DNA of 34,630 nucleotides from an archaeon (GTDB lineage: Archaea > Asgardarchaeota > Heimdallarchaeia > Heimdallarchaeales > Kariarchaeaceae): positions 1 to 34,630 of the forward strand of contig JAJRQD010000162.1 in the NCBI GenBank assembly GCA_024280435.1, read 5' to 3'. The translations under genes were made by a program, and so were the position numbers. Under the pieces are notes generated by a model. That model searched no databases and was not told the origin of the DNA. It worked only from the letters and a program-made list of their open reading frames with translations. Of the stretch, positions 1-8,060 are shown piece by piece. Position 1 is the stretch's first letter, and each line of letters begins with the position of its first letter.

Positions 1-2125
1 AATCATTTGATTTCGATTTCCAAACATCTTTTCCATAAATATTAATTATTTTATCCACTGATTTGACATAAATCAATGCATTGGATATTGCAATTGCAAT
101 TACATCATTCAATTCCTCAATTTTAAGGTCTCGTTGAATTACATTTCCCTTATCACACAGTAACTCTCTTACAGTACCATGAACAACATTATTTTCAGGT
201 GTATACCACTGATCCCGGATTTTGTAATATAGATTGGATCTTCCGCCTTCTATAAAATTATTGCCATCTGAGATCAAAGTATCAAAACAATCATTTTCAA
301 TCGCAAAACTGGTGTATTCCATATATTCTCGGTATTCAATTGGCTTTATTCCTGAATTAACCTTATTCAATAAATTTGTATTTTCTAATTTGTAATTACT
401 GACAATCAATGTATATGGACCTTTGGTAACGTTATATTGATCTACAGTTATCAAAGTATGCAGTATTTCATTGTCTAATGCAAAAGCAATTTTCAATCTT
501 GCATTATCAACAAGATTTAGTTCAATAATTTTATTGATAATATCCATACTTGGGATAATTTCTTCAGATAATTTATAATATTCAATGCCTTTTATCATTC
601 TTTTTTTATGTAGATCAAATCTTTGTATCAGCCCATTTTTTACGTGAACAGTCTCAAAAAAACCGTCTTCATAGCTAAAAATATCAATTATCTCATCTCT
701 GTGCACTAATTTTCCATTGTACCATGCTATATTTCCAACAAATGTCTCACCAAAATAGCTTACCAGATGTTTTGCCTTGTGCAGAGATTCGATATATTCT
801 TCGTAAGGATCTGAATCTGCGACAATACCACCGCCCGCATTGAATATCACTGAATTATCTGTTTTTAGCACGGTTCTTATGGCTATATTAAATTCTGCAT
901 TGCCATTCAATGATATATAACCAATAGATCCGGTATAGATACCTCTGCATACTTTCTCAGCATTTTCGATTATCTCCATAGCTCTTATTTTTGGTACCCC
1001 AGTGATACTTCCGCCAGGAAATGCACGAAGAATTAATTTCCAAGTTGCTTTGGGCTCTTTTTCAATTTTTGAACTTACTGTACTGACAAGATGATGTACA
1101 TTTGAATATGATTCGAGTTCTGCATGTCTATCTACAATTACAGAGCCTGCAATACTTGACTTACCAAGATCATTTCTTAACAGATCAACAATCATAGATA
1201 GTTCTGCATTATCCTTCTCACTTCTAAGCAATTCATCTGCAAACAATCTATCCTCCTGTTCATCCTTTCCACGTGGTCTAGTACCCTTAATCGGTCTTGT
1301 AAGCACATTCCCATCTGTTACTTTGATAAACAGTTCTGGCGATATGGAAATAATTTGAAATTTATCATTCTCTATATAGGCATGATGATTAACTTTGAAC
1401 CTGTTTATTAGGTCACTATACAAATCTCTTGCACAGTTATTATATGGAAGTGTGAACTGTTGTGTATAATTTGCCTGGTATATATTTCCTGAATGTATAT
1501 GTTCAATTATATTTTTGGCCTCAAATAAATATTCATCAATATCCGTCGTTTGCAGTCTACTATTTTGTTTGATATTCATGGCAATATCATCTATCTCAAT
1601 TTTATCTGCATCAAAGAATAATAGAAATATCTCTGTATTTTTAATGATCAGATAGTTTGCTGGGAAAATAAAAATTGAGGTTGGGATTAATTCACTATCA
1701 TCTCTATTAGAGTGATTTTCCAGATATCTACCAAGTTCATAGGATAGATAACCATAAAACCCAGCATATTTACAGATAAAATCAGTAAATTCATCATCTA
1801 TTCTGATAGAATTTTTGGATAATATTTCAGGTATTATATATTTGAAATCCACCTTCTTTCTTCCATCTATCCCAATATATGTGCAAATTCCTGATTTATA
1901 CATCACGATATCAATTGGTTTCCATGTGATAATTACCTCTGATTGATTAAAAGATCCATTATTAACCACAATAGGATTACTATTCTCTGGTAATAAATCT
2001 AGAATTGTATCTATCCGTATATCGTGATATGGCAGGTCTCTGATGAATAAATCCATGCTGTCAGTTAATTCACCACTCAATAATTTAAAATCATCATTTC
2101 CAATCTTGACTAGTCCGTGTTTCAT
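1..2125 (-). CDS. pabBC: Aminodeoxychorismate synthase component I fused to aminodeoxychorismate lyase (PabB-PabC), 3' end missing
   Basis: An open frame of at least 708 codons runs from the ATG at 2125 off the left edge without a stop. The first ~450 residues are a chorismate-binding enzyme: PIKGTRPRG at about 278-286, followed by a PGGSITGVPK motif. The Lys in PIKGT (K280) is the residue typical of PabB rather than TrpE (which has PIAGT), so pABA synthesis is favoured over tryptophan. The C-terminal part is a class IV PLP aminotransferase fold: EDGFFETVHVKNG, then a candidate PLP lysine K594 in GIKPIEY, and EGGRSN. That domain would convert aminodeoxychorismate to pABA plus pyruvate, so one polypeptide carries both steps. 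The start overlaps the pabA stop (TGATG) and has a GGAGGG ribosome site at 2135-2140. Tetrahydrofolate-type or methanopterin-type cofactor supply is the likely role; which pterin is not visible. Confidence 0.88.
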   Translation of the reverse strand, partial: MKHGLVKIGNDDFKLLSGELTDSMDLFIRDLPYHDIRIDTILDLLPENSNPIVVNNGSFNQSEVIITWKPIDIVMYKSGICTYIGIDGRKKVDFKYIIPEILSKNSIRIDDEFTDFICKYAGFYGYLSYELGRYLENHSNRDDSELIPTSIFIFPANYLIIKNTEIFLLFFDADKIEIDDIAMNIKQNSRLQTTDIDEYLFEAKNIIEHIHSGNIYQANYTQQFTLPYNNCARDLYSDLINRFKVNHHAYIENDKFQIISISPELFIKVTDGNVLTRPIKGTRPRGKDEQEDRLFADELLRSEKDNAELSMIVDLLRNDLGKSSIAGSVIVDRHAELESYSNVHHLVSTVSSKIEKEPKATWKLILRAFPGGSITGVPKIRAMEIIENAEKVCRGIYTGSIGYISLNGNAEFNIAIRTVLKTDNSVIFNAGGGIVADSDPYEEYIESLHKAKHLVSYFGETFVGNIAWYNGKLVHRDEIIDIFSYEDGFFETVHVKNGLIQRFDLHKKRMIKGIEYYKLSEEIIPSMDIINKIIELNLVDNARLKIAFALDNEILHTLITVDQYNVTKGPYTLIVSNYKLENTNLLNKVNSGIKPIEYREYMEYTSFAIENDCFDTLISDGNNFIEGGRSNLYYKIRDQWYTPENNVVHGTVRELLCDKGNVIQRDLKIEELNDVIAIAISNALIYVKSVDKIINIYGKDVWKSKSND

Positions 2126-2751
2126 CAGTAATTTCCCTCCAGATAATTTTGAAGCATTTTTAATCCATATGTTGTCATAAAGCTCTCAGGATGGAACTGT
2201 ACTGCTGCAATCTTATACTCATAATTTCTGAATGCCATGACTACCTCATTGTAAATACTTTGGATTTCTAATTGTTCAGATACGTCTGATACAATTAAAG
2301 AATGATATCTTGCCACTTTTGTAGGTGATGATATTCCTGTGAAGATGCCAGTGAAATCATGGTCAATCAGACTTGTTTTTCCATGAACTATTTTATCTGC
2401 TTTTATTGTTTTACCACCAAATACTTCATTAATAGCCTGCATACCAAGGCATACTGCAAAGATAGGTATTTTTCCCATATATCTGGTAATTATGTCTTTC
2501 ATAATTCCCGCTTCATCCGGTATTCCTGGCCCTGGAGAGAGTACAAGATATTCACAATCCTTAATCTCCTCCTCGAATGTTTTCAATGATATATGTGCTC
2601 TGATTACCTTTACCTCAGCACCAATTTTCAGAAAGCTCTGAACTAGATTGTGTGTAAAACTATCATTTGCATCCAATATGGCAACCTTGTTGTGATTATT
2701 CTTTGCAGGAATGAAATTCTCTACATCTGCTGTAATAGATTTGATTACCAT
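2125..2751 (-). CDS. pabA: Aminodeoxychorismate/anthranilate synthase glutamine amidotransferase subunit
   Basis: Class I glutamine amidotransferase that would release ammonia for the PabB partner encoded immediately downstream. The triad is visible: Cys101 in AVCLGMQ, His187 and Glu189 in QFHPES; LSPGPG lies near 71. The ATG at 2751 is chosen because the 21 residues upstream of it are hydrophobic and unlike the family, and because ATTATAAT at 2777-2784 is a TATA-like box about 29 nt upstream of it. From this start the protein has 208 residues, with about 20 extra residues before the conserved NKVAILDANDSF. The stop overlaps the pabBC start, so the two are translationally coupled. PabA and TrpG cannot be separated by sequence alone; the Lys signature of the partner decides for PabA. 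Confidence 0.88.
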   Translation of the reverse strand: MVIKSITADVENFIPAKNNHNKVAILDANDSFTHNLVQSFLKIGAEVKVIRAHISLKTFEEEIKDCEYLVLSPGPGIPDEAGIMKDIITRYMGKIPIFAVCLGMQAINEVFGGKTIKADKIVHGKTSLIDHDFTGIFTGISSPTKVARYHSLIVSDVSEQLEIQSIYNEVVMAFRNYEYKIAAVQFHPESFMTTYGLKMLQNYLEGNY

Positions 2752-2816
2752 ATATCCCTGACATACTATGTAGAGTATTATAATGTATTTTTTGTTTTTA
2801 AATAGGAATTGCAATT

Positions 2817-3521
2817 TTAAGTATTATATTCTTCCAATGCTAATTCAACCGCAGTTCTTGCGTGTATCATTGTGGTATCAAATACCGGTAATGAAGTATC
2901 CTTCTGCTTGATCAAAAGACCAATCTCCGTACACCCGAGTATAACTCCTTCTGCACCCATATCTCTCAATTTTTCAATTATCTCTTTGTATGCATCTCTT
3001 GATTCAACATATACTTTACCATGTATCAATTCTTTGTAGATAATATCATGAATTATTTTTCTATCTTCCTCATCTGGAATAATCACTTCTAGCTTATGAT
3101 GTTTCTCCAATCTTCCTCTGTAGAAATCACCCTCCATGGTATATTTTGTTCCCAATAGTGCTATTTTCTTGATCTCTTGATTTTTAATTGCAATTGCAGT
3201 GGGATCTGCAATGTGTATTACTGGAATTACAATATTATCCTCAATATTTGAAACCAATTTGTGCATTGTATTAGTAGCTATAATAATGAAGTCTGCACCT
3301 GCTTTTTCAAGGGATATTGCTGCTTCAATCAATATATCTGCCATATCATCCCATTCATCTTGCTTCTGTAATCTCTCAATTTCTTCAAAATCAACTGAAT
3401 ACATAATGCTTTTGGCAGAATGTGATTTACCAAGTGTTTCTTTAACGATCTCATTAATAATGCGGTAATATTCAGCTGAGGATTCCCAACTCATACCACC
3501 TATTATTCCAATTGTCTTCAA
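2817..3521 (-). CDS. Aspartate/glutamate racemase family protein, L-specific (YgeA-like) active-site type
   Basis: PLP-independent amino-acid racemase of the Asp/Glu racemase superfamily, 234 residues, normal length. The N-terminal IGIIGGMSWESS and the C-terminal LGCTEI are family hallmarks. The usual pair of catalytic cysteines is not complete: the first position is Thr83 (ATNTMH) and the second is Cys197 (GCTEI). That Thr/Cys pair at these same numbers is known from the atypical E. coli L-aspartate/glutamate-specific racemase, so one-sided handling of L-amino acids is the inferred activity. The start codon is TTG (3519-3521); no Shine-Dalgarno is seen, but a TTTTATTA box at 3544-3551 lies 26 nt upstream, so a leaderless mRNA starting with TTG is likely. 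It sits upstream of pabA on the same strand, with its own promoter. Confidence 0.85.
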   Translation of the reverse strand: MKTIGIIGGMSWESSAEYYRIINEIVKETLGKSHSAKSIMYSVDFEEIERLQKQDEWDDMADILIEAAISLEKAGADFIIIATNTMHKLVSNIEDNIVIPVIHIADPTAIAIKNQEIKKIALLGTKYTMEGDFYRGRLEKHHKLEVIIPDEEDRKIIHDIIYKELIHGKVYVESRDAYKEIIEKLRDMGAEGVILGCTEIGLLIKQKDTSLPVFDTTMIHARTAVELALEEYNT

Positions 3522-3543
3522 GATACTTGTAAATTTGATATGA

Positions 3544-3551
3544 TAATAAAA
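3544..3551 (-). promoter_or_regulatory. TATA box of the racemase gene
   Basis: TTTTATTA on the minus strand, centred about 26 nt upstream of the TTG start at 3521, as expected for a leaderless archaeal gene. Confidence 0.5.
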
Positions 3552-3651
3552 GAAAGTCGGTGATTGTCATTATCTAATAAAAAAAAAACATACAAATTTC
3601 ATTATTTCTATATCACTTATATTGTATTTTGATATATTAAGAAAATAATGA

Positions 3652-3659
3652 TTATAAGC
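3652..3659 (+). promoter_or_regulatory. TATA box of a candidate non-coding RNA
   Basis: TTATAAGC on the plus strand. Its centre lies 26 nt upstream of 3682, where the long terminal stem of the candidate RNA begins. A near-identical box, TTATAAGG, serves the gene at 7207. Confidence 0.45.
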
Positions 3660-3680
3660 TTTGGATTAATAAATGATACT

Positions 3681-3771
3681 GAGCTAGTTTAAGAAGGTGC
3701 CTGAGGTCGCATAAGCGTTACAATGATGGTCTGAAAGTAATTAATTCACGTTCCGAGTCAGCTAGCTCACA
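3681..3771 (+). ncRNA. Candidate structured RNA, H/ACA-like hairpin
   Basis: In the 365-nt gap between the racemase and the mutase genes lies a GC-richer island. GAGCTAGTT (3681-3689) pairs with AGCTAGCTC (3760-3768) over nine base pairs (one G-U), and the trinucleotide ACA follows at once (3769-3771). This is the layout of archaeal H/ACA guide RNAs: a lower stem of about nine pairs, then ACA. A second stem, GAAGGTG (3693-3699) with CACGTTC (3747-3753) containing one G-G mismatch, ends 15 nt before the ACA, matching the usual 14-16 nt. No clear kink-turn or target was identified. The RNA has its own TATA box and lies upstream of the mutase TATA box, so it is not the mutase leader. T-rich sequence follows near 3809. 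A tRNA was considered and excluded (no T arm). Confidence 0.45.
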
Positions 3772-3856
3772 TTATACAACTATTGCATTTTCTTAAATTA
3801 CAATGTATTATTTTTCCATCTTAATTTTATTATTTAGGTGGGTTTGAAATAGAAAC

Positions 3857-3864
3857 TATAAATT
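3857..3864 (+). promoter_or_regulatory. TATA box of the methylmalonyl-CoA mutase operon
   Basis: TATAAATT, centred 26 nt upstream of the ATG at 3887; indicates a leaderless mcmA2-mcmA1 transcript. Confidence 0.55.
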
Positions 3865-3886
3865 TGCATTCTTTTATATACAACTG

Positions 3887-4294
3887 ATGTCAAATGAAGG
3901 AATATACAGAGTTGTCATTGCTAAGATTGGATTAGACGGGCATGACAGGGGTGCTAAGGTAGTAGCACGTGCACTGAGAGATGCGGGTATGGAGGTAATC
4001 TATACAGGATTGCACCAGACACCTGAAAATATAGTAGAAATTGCTCTGCAAGAGGATGCCAATGCAATTGGAATATCAATTCTATCGGGTGCTCATAACT
4101 TTCTTGTGAAAAAGTTGATGAAATTACTGAAAAAGAGGAATATTGATGATGTCAAGGTATTTGTAGGTGGGATAATTCCTGATGCCGATATTGGTGTATT
4201 GGAAGAACTTGGTGTTATAGGTGTATTTGGACCAGGTACGCCACTTGATGAGATAGTGTTGTTTGTAAAAGAAAATGTGGAGCCGGTGATTTAA
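3887..4294 (+). CDS. mcmA2: Methylmalonyl-CoA mutase, cobalamin-binding (small/C-terminal) subunit
   Basis: Binds adenosylcobalamin for the carbon-skeleton rearrangement of methylmalonyl-CoA to succinyl-CoA, together with the catalytic subunit encoded next. At 135 residues it is just the B12-binding Rossmann-like domain: DGHDRG at 17-22 (DxHxxG, His19 the lower cobalt ligand), GISILSGAH near 62-70 and a VGG glycine segment near 93. In archaea the mutase is commonly split like this. The small subunit comes first here, with only one nucleotide between its TAA and the mcmA1 ATG, so the two are co-translated. A TATA box 26 nt upstream of the ATG points to a leaderless mRNA. Confidence 0.95.
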   Translation: MSNEGIYRVVIAKIGLDGHDRGAKVVARALRDAGMEVIYTGLHQTPENIVEIALQEDANAIGISILSGAHNFLVKKLMKLLKKRNIDDVKVFVGGIIPDADIGVLEELGVIGVFGPGTPLDEIVLFVKENVEPVI

Positions 4295-4295
4295 T

Positions 4296-5852
4296 ATGGA
4301 TAAAAGAACATTATCAAATATAGAAGTACCTGTTTATAAAGAAAAATTTGACATTGAAGATAGTCAGCCTGGTAAATACCCATTCACAAGAGGAGTGTAT
4401 TCTACTATGTACAGGGGTAGATATTGGACTATGAGACAATATTCTGGCTTTTCCACTGCTAAAGAAACAAATGAGCGCTTTCTACTTTTACTGAACAAGG
4501 GACAAACAGGTCTATCATGTGCATTTGACCTACCTACTCAGATGGGATATGATTCAGATGATGAAATTGCACAGGGAGAGGTGGGTAAAGTTGGTGTTGC
4601 AATTGACACTGTTGAGGATATGAAAATTCTATTTGATGGGATCGATCTATCCAAGGTATCAACCTCTATGACAATAAATGCACCTGCAATGGTACTGCTT
4701 GCAATGTATATAGTTGTTGCAGAGGAAAGTGGAGTTGATGCATCACAGATCAGAGGCACCATTCAAAATGATATTCTTAAGGAATACATTGCAAGAGGTA
4801 CATATATCTATCCTCCAAAACAATCAATGAGATTAATAACAGACATATTTGAGTATTGTGCGGAGAATTACAAAAAATTCAATACTATCTCAATATCTGG
4901 TTACCATATCAGAGAAGCAGGTTCAACAGCAGTTCAGGAGTTGGCTTTTACTCTGACAAATGCAAGAGAATATGTAAGAGCTGCACTGAGTAAAGGTTTG
5001 GATATTGATGTATTTGCAAAAAGGCTATCTTTCTTTTTCAATGCTCATAATGATTTCTTTGAGGAAATTGCCAAATTCAGAGCTGCAAGAAGAATGTGGG
5101 CCAGAATGATGAAAGATGAATTTGGAGCCAAAGATGAAAAATCAATGATGCTTAGATTTCATGCACAGACAGCAGGGTCTTCGTTAACTGCTCAACAACC
5201 CGAGAATAATATTGTTAGAGTCACATTGCAGGCATTGGCTGCTGTTCTTGGCGGAACTCAATCATTGCATACCAACTCCAAAGATGAGGCTCTTGCACTA
5301 CCAACAAACGCTTCTGTCACAACTGCACTGAGAACACAGCAGGTAATTGCCCATGAGAGTGGAGTAGCAAACACAGCTGATCCGCTTGGAGGGTCTTACT
5401 ATGTGGAATGGTTAACTGATGAACTTGAAAAACAGGCAAAATCATTGATTAATGAGGTTGAAGAGATTGGAGTTCTTGATGCAATTGCAAGTGGTGTTAT
5501 ACAGACTAAAATACATGAATCTGCATATGAACATGAAAAATTATTGAATCAAAAGGAGAGAATTATTGTTGGTGTAAATGATTTTGTTCAGGAAGATACA
5601 GAAGTACCAGAACTGATGAAAGTACCTGATTCAGTATCTCAAGATCAGATAAATAATCTCAAAAAAGTAAAGAGTGAGAGAGATCAGGAAAAAGTGGATA
5701 AAGTACTATCTAAATTGAAAGAGATCGCCAGTACAGATAATAATATCTTCCCAGTTGTACTTGATGCAGTGAGAGCAAGAGCATCACTTGGAGAGATTTC
5801 TAATACATTAAGAGATGTATTTGGTGTTTATAGACCAAGTTTCACTATATGA
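4296..5852 (+). CDS. mcmA1: Methylmalonyl-CoA mutase, catalytic (large) subunit
   Basis: TIM-barrel catalytic subunit of adenosylcobalamin-dependent methylmalonyl-CoA mutase, 518 residues and without a B12 domain. It interconverts (R)-methylmalonyl-CoA and succinyl-CoA. Substrate-reading residues agree with the mutase and not with isobutyryl-CoA mutase: Tyr49 in [11 protein letters not shown] (Tyr89 of the bacterial enzyme; Phe in isobutyryl-CoA mutase) and Arg179 in PKQSMRL (Arg207; Gln in isobutyryl-CoA mutase). [10 protein letters not shown] has the active-site Tyr203-His204; the barrel continues with [11 protein letters not shown] and [14 protein letters not shown]. It is one nucleotide after mcmA2. 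The 3' end overlaps the convergent lipid-kinase gene by 8 nt. No MeaB/ArgK chaperone GTPase gene is nearby. Confidence 0.96.
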   Translation: MDKRTLSNIEVPVYKEKFDIEDSQPGKYPFTRGVYSTMYRGRYWTMRQYSGFSTAKETNERFLLLLNKGQTGLSCAFDLPTQMGYDSDDEIAQGEVGKVGVAIDTVEDMKILFDGIDLSKVSTSMTINAPAMVLLAMYIVVAEESGVDASQIRGTIQNDILKEYIARGTYIYPPKQSMRLITDIFEYCAENYKKFNTISISGYHIREAGSTAVQELAFTLTNAREYVRAALSKGLDIDVFAKRLSFFFNAHNDFFEEIAKFRAARRMWARMMKDEFGAKDEKSMMLRFHAQTAGSSLTAQQPENNIVRVTLQALAAVLGGTQSLHTNSKDEALALPTNASVTTALRTQQVIAHESGVANTADPLGGSYYVEWLTDELEKQAKSLINEVEEIGVLDAIASGVIQTKIHESAYEHEKLLNQKERIIVGVNDFVQEDTEVPELMKVPDSVSQDQINNLKKVKSERDQEKVDKVLSKLKEIASTDNNIFPVVLDAVRARASLGEISNTLRDVFGVYRPSFTI

Positions 5853-6501
5853 AATAAAGATATAATATTGCAATCTGAAGTAAAATATTATCTAGAAAAC
5901 TAAATGAAAATCCTTCTACAAGCATTAAAAATACACTAAATAGAAAAATCAATACAATACTAAAATCAAGTGTGTAAAAATTATTAACAATGATTATACT
6001 TGCAAAACTACCAAGTAATACTGCAATTGAACCTTCAATGGTTTTTTTCTCAAAAATTTTGTATTTCATCCTTCCAAATGGTTTTCCAATTACCTCTCCA
6101 AATCCATCTCCAAGTCCAACAACTAGTGATGCTAGCGCAAAAACCCATGTAGTTGTGAAAACTAATAATAAAACACTTGTCAACAATGTTAAATTATTAT
6201 TAATAAGCAGTGAATAAATACTCTCATCATCTCTTTTTCCACTCTCAAATATTGATTTCATACTGAAATAGGGTGTTAGAGAAAATAGAAATGACAAAAA
6301 TACAAATATTAAAAGGGTTATTAATAAATCGATTATATTTTCATGTATCATAGCATAAATACCCAATAGTGTATGAAGTAAAATATGATAATATTTTCTA
6401 AGTAACCAACTCTCAATTCCCTTTTCTTTCAACTTCATTCCTGTCAGATAAAAGATTATTGGAAGTATTCCCAGTACGATATTAAAAGTTGAAAAAATCA
6501 T
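5845..6501 (-). CDS. CTP-dependent polyprenol/phytol (dolichol) kinase-like membrane protein
   Basis: 218-residue integral membrane protein with about seven hydrophobic segments. The C-terminal half has [13 protein letters not shown] followed by FEKKTIEGS, the pattern of the SEC59/phytol kinase/CTP-using lipid kinase family (GD-G-A...G...K-S-EGS). Members phosphorylate dolichol, phytol, geranylgeraniol or related lipids at the membrane; the lipid substrate cannot be told from sequence. In an archaeon, dolichol or geranylgeraniol recycling for N-glycosylation or ether lipids is a reasonable guess, and a DPM1-like glycosyltransferase gene is 2 kb away. The gene is convergent with mcmA1, overlapping by 8 nt, and divergent from the epimerase gene with a 197-nt AT-rich promoter gap. 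Confidence 0.75.
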   Translation of the reverse strand: MIFSTFNIVLGILPIIFYLTGMKLKEKGIESWLLRKYYHILLHTLLGIYAMIHENIIDLLITLLIFVFLSFLFSLTPYFSMKSIFESGKRDDESIYSLLINNNLTLLTSVLLLVFTTTWVFALASLVVGLGDGFGEVIGKPFGRMKYKIFEKKTIEGSIAVLLGSFASIIIVNNFYTLDFSIVLIFLFSVFLMLVEGFSFSFLDNILLQIAILYLYFI

Positions 6502-6698
6502 TGATATACATGTCTTGATAACAAATTATTTGAATATAACGATTAAAAAATAACAAATTAATTGTATATACTAGAAAATTTATAAATTTAAATAATGAAA
6601 CTATTTTATAATGAGATAATATTATTTTGTATTTATACTAAAATTATAAAAAAATAGTTCAATATGTAGATAGTTATTTAATATCATATAATTACTCA

Positions 6699-7100
6699 AT
6701 GATTGTGAATACCAAATTATCACATCTGGCAGTTGCAGTGAAAGATATAGAACCTGCAAGAGAATTCTTTGAAATGATCACTGGTAATTCTAGTAGTAAT
6801 CCTCATCTAGTTAAATCTCAGAAAGTAAATACTTCCTTCATCTCTATTGGTGATACACACATTGAACTATTGGAGCCTTCTGAAGAAATAACTCCAATCT
6901 CCAAATTTCTTGAGAGTAAAGGAGGAGGAATACATCACCTTTGTATAGAAACAGATGAATTTGATTCGTTAATTAATAAAATAAAAAATAAAAATATTCG
7001 TACATTAGGAGAGCCAAGTATTGGTGCTAAGGGTAAAAGAGTTATATTTTTCCATCCCAAAGATACATTTGGTATACTGATTGAACTTGAAGAAAAATAA
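6699..7100 (+). CDS. mce: Methylmalonyl-CoA epimerase
   Basis: Vicinal-oxygen-chelate metalloenzyme of 133 residues, the normal size. It converts (S)-methylmalonyl-CoA made by propionyl-CoA carboxylase into the (R) form used by the mutase. Two VOC half-domains are visible: the first starts LSHLAVAVKDIEPA with metal ligand His9, the second has GGGIHHLCIETD (His79 or His80) and ends HPKDTFGILIELEE with Glu129. Position close to mcmA1/mcmA2 supports the specific assignment over other VOC proteins. The 197-nt gap upstream holds TTATTTAATAT around 6674-6684, a probable TATA element slightly closer than usual. A T-rich tract at 7133-7148 could end transcription. Confidence 0.92.
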   Translation: MIVNTKLSHLAVAVKDIEPAREFFEMITGNSSSNPHLVKSQKVNTSFISIGDTHIELLEPSEEITPISKFLESKGGGIHHLCIETDEFDSLINKIKNKNIRTLGEPSIGAKGKRVIFFHPKDTFGILIELEEK

Positions 7101-7178
7101 TAAATAAAGAACAAACTATAAATAAAATTAGATTTTTAATATTTTTTGTATAATTGAAAATCCTATTTCAAGAAATAA

Positions 7179-7186
7179 TTATAAGG
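7179..7186 (+). promoter_or_regulatory. TATA box of the zinc-ribbon gene
   Basis: TTATAAGG, centred 24-25 nt upstream of the ATG at 7207. Confidence 0.5.
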
Positions 7187-7206
7187 TATTGAAATAATTA
7201 TTACTT

Positions 7207-7404
7207 ATGTCAAAAGAAGTAAGTGATGATGAGATTAACAAAATAAATGAAGAATCAACCAAAGTCTATAAGACACCTTCTTCACCAGCAGTTCCAGGTT
7301 TGAATAAAAAAAAATATAAATGCAGATCATGTGGCGAGAATATTGAAGCAGTGGATGATAAAATTCCTGAACATTGTGGCAATGCAATGGAAATCGATTA
7401 TTAA
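7207..7404 (+). CDS. Small zinc-ribbon protein, function unknown
   Basis: 65 residues. The first 35 residues are charged and probably flexible; the C-terminal half is a compact metal-binding element, YKCRSCGENIE (CxxC), followed by EHCGNAM with one further Cys and a preceding His. Only three cysteines are present, so the metal site would be Cys3His rather than Cys4. Similar short archaeal ribbons resemble rubredoxin-like or RNA-polymerase-subunit-like knuckles, but no family is claimed. It is transcribed alone from a leaderless promoter between the epimerase and biotin-ligase genes. Confidence 0.65.
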   Translation: MSKEVSDDEINKINEESTKVYKTPSSPAVPGLNKKKYKCRSCGENIEAVDDKIPEHCGNAMEIDY

Positions 7405-7449
7405 TTTATTATATTCGAATATTAAATATTGTAAATCTAACAAATATTT

Positions 7450-7457
7450 TTTTATAC
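7450..7457 (+). promoter_or_regulatory. TATA box of the biotin ligase gene
   Basis: TTTTATAC, centred 25-26 nt upstream of the GTG start at 7479; it decides for this GTG. Confidence 0.5.
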
Positions 7458-7478
7458 AATAGATTTTAATCTATATTA

Positions 7479-8060
7479 GTGTCTTACCTAGCATTTATTC
7501 AGGACCTACATACAAAAATGAAATCTGAAGGGATTGATCCAATTCAGTGGGAAATCAGATCATTACCAATCGTTTCCTCCACTCAGGACTATGTTAAACG
7601 TTTTTTTAGATTGGAAACTGATAGAGTGATTGTATTATCAAAAGTACAGGAAAGTGGTCGCGGGAGAAATAAAAATATATGGCAATCACCAGATGGAGGG
7701 GTATGGCTATCAATAGGTCTGAAAAATAAATTTGATGTGGTTGAATTATCAACTCCAGTTGTGGAGACTGTATGCTCGGTTTTAGAAAAATATGTGGATT
7801 GTACCATAAAACAACCAAATGATATTTTTGTGGGAGATTATAAGTTGGCAGGTATACTTGTTGAAACAGTGATGAGCGGTGATAAGATGTCTGAGATCAT
7901 GATTGGTATTGGCATAAATGTTAATAATGAGATACCTGATATTGTTAAAGATATTGCCACAAGATTATCCGATCATATATCACCACCTTCAGTTGTATCA
8001 TTGGCATCTGAGGTATCATTAGCTATTATTAAAATGTTAACCAGTCTAAATTTTATTTGA
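7479..8060 (+). CDS. birA: Biotin--[acetyl/propionyl-CoA carboxylase] ligase, short form
   Basis: Activates biotin with ATP and transfers it to a lysine of a biotin carboxyl carrier protein. Motifs: ESGRGRNKNIWQSPDGG (GRGR biotinyl-AMP loop), GVWLS, QPNDIF (usual KWPNDI with Trp replaced by Gln) and YKLAGILVE with the catalytic-site Lys, then GIGINVNN. At 193 residues it is shorter than most: there is no N-terminal winged helix, so it is not a BirA-type repressor, and the C-terminal SH3-like cap appears missing. Expected client is the carrier subunit of the acyl-CoA carboxylase whose carboxyltransferase is at 17948-19501. The GTG start is supported by the TATA box. The 3' end overlaps the convergent glycosyltransferase by 8 nt. 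Confidence 0.9.
   Translation: MSYLAFIQDLHTKMKSEGIDPIQWEIRSLPIVSSTQDYVKRFFRLETDRVIVLSKVQESGRGRNKNIWQSPDGGVWLSIGLKNKFDVVELSTPVVETVCSVLEKYVDCTIKQPNDIFVGDYKLAGILVETVMSGDKMSEIMIGIGINVNNEIPDIVKDIATRLSDHISPPSVVSLASEVSLAIIKMLTSLNFI

Noticed and set aside
2752-2814. 21-residue N-terminal extension of PabA as a signal or anchor
   Set aside because: Hydrophobic only because of AT-rich promoter sequence; a cytosolic amidotransferase needs none, and a TATA-like box lies inside it.
3671-3735. C/D box RNA (ATGATAC, ATGATGG, CTGA boxes)
   Set aside because: The boxes are present but in the wrong order and spacing; C' and D are one base apart, leaving no guide.
3681-3771. tRNA or tRNA pseudogene in the gap before the mutase
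   Set aside because: The terminal stem looks like an acceptor stem and GTTCCGAGTC resembles a T loop with an extra base, but no T stem, D arm or anticodon stem can be paired.
3660-3886. Cobalamin riboswitch upstream of the B12-dependent mutase
   Set aside because: No B12-box consensus, and the mutase promoter lies downstream of the structured element.
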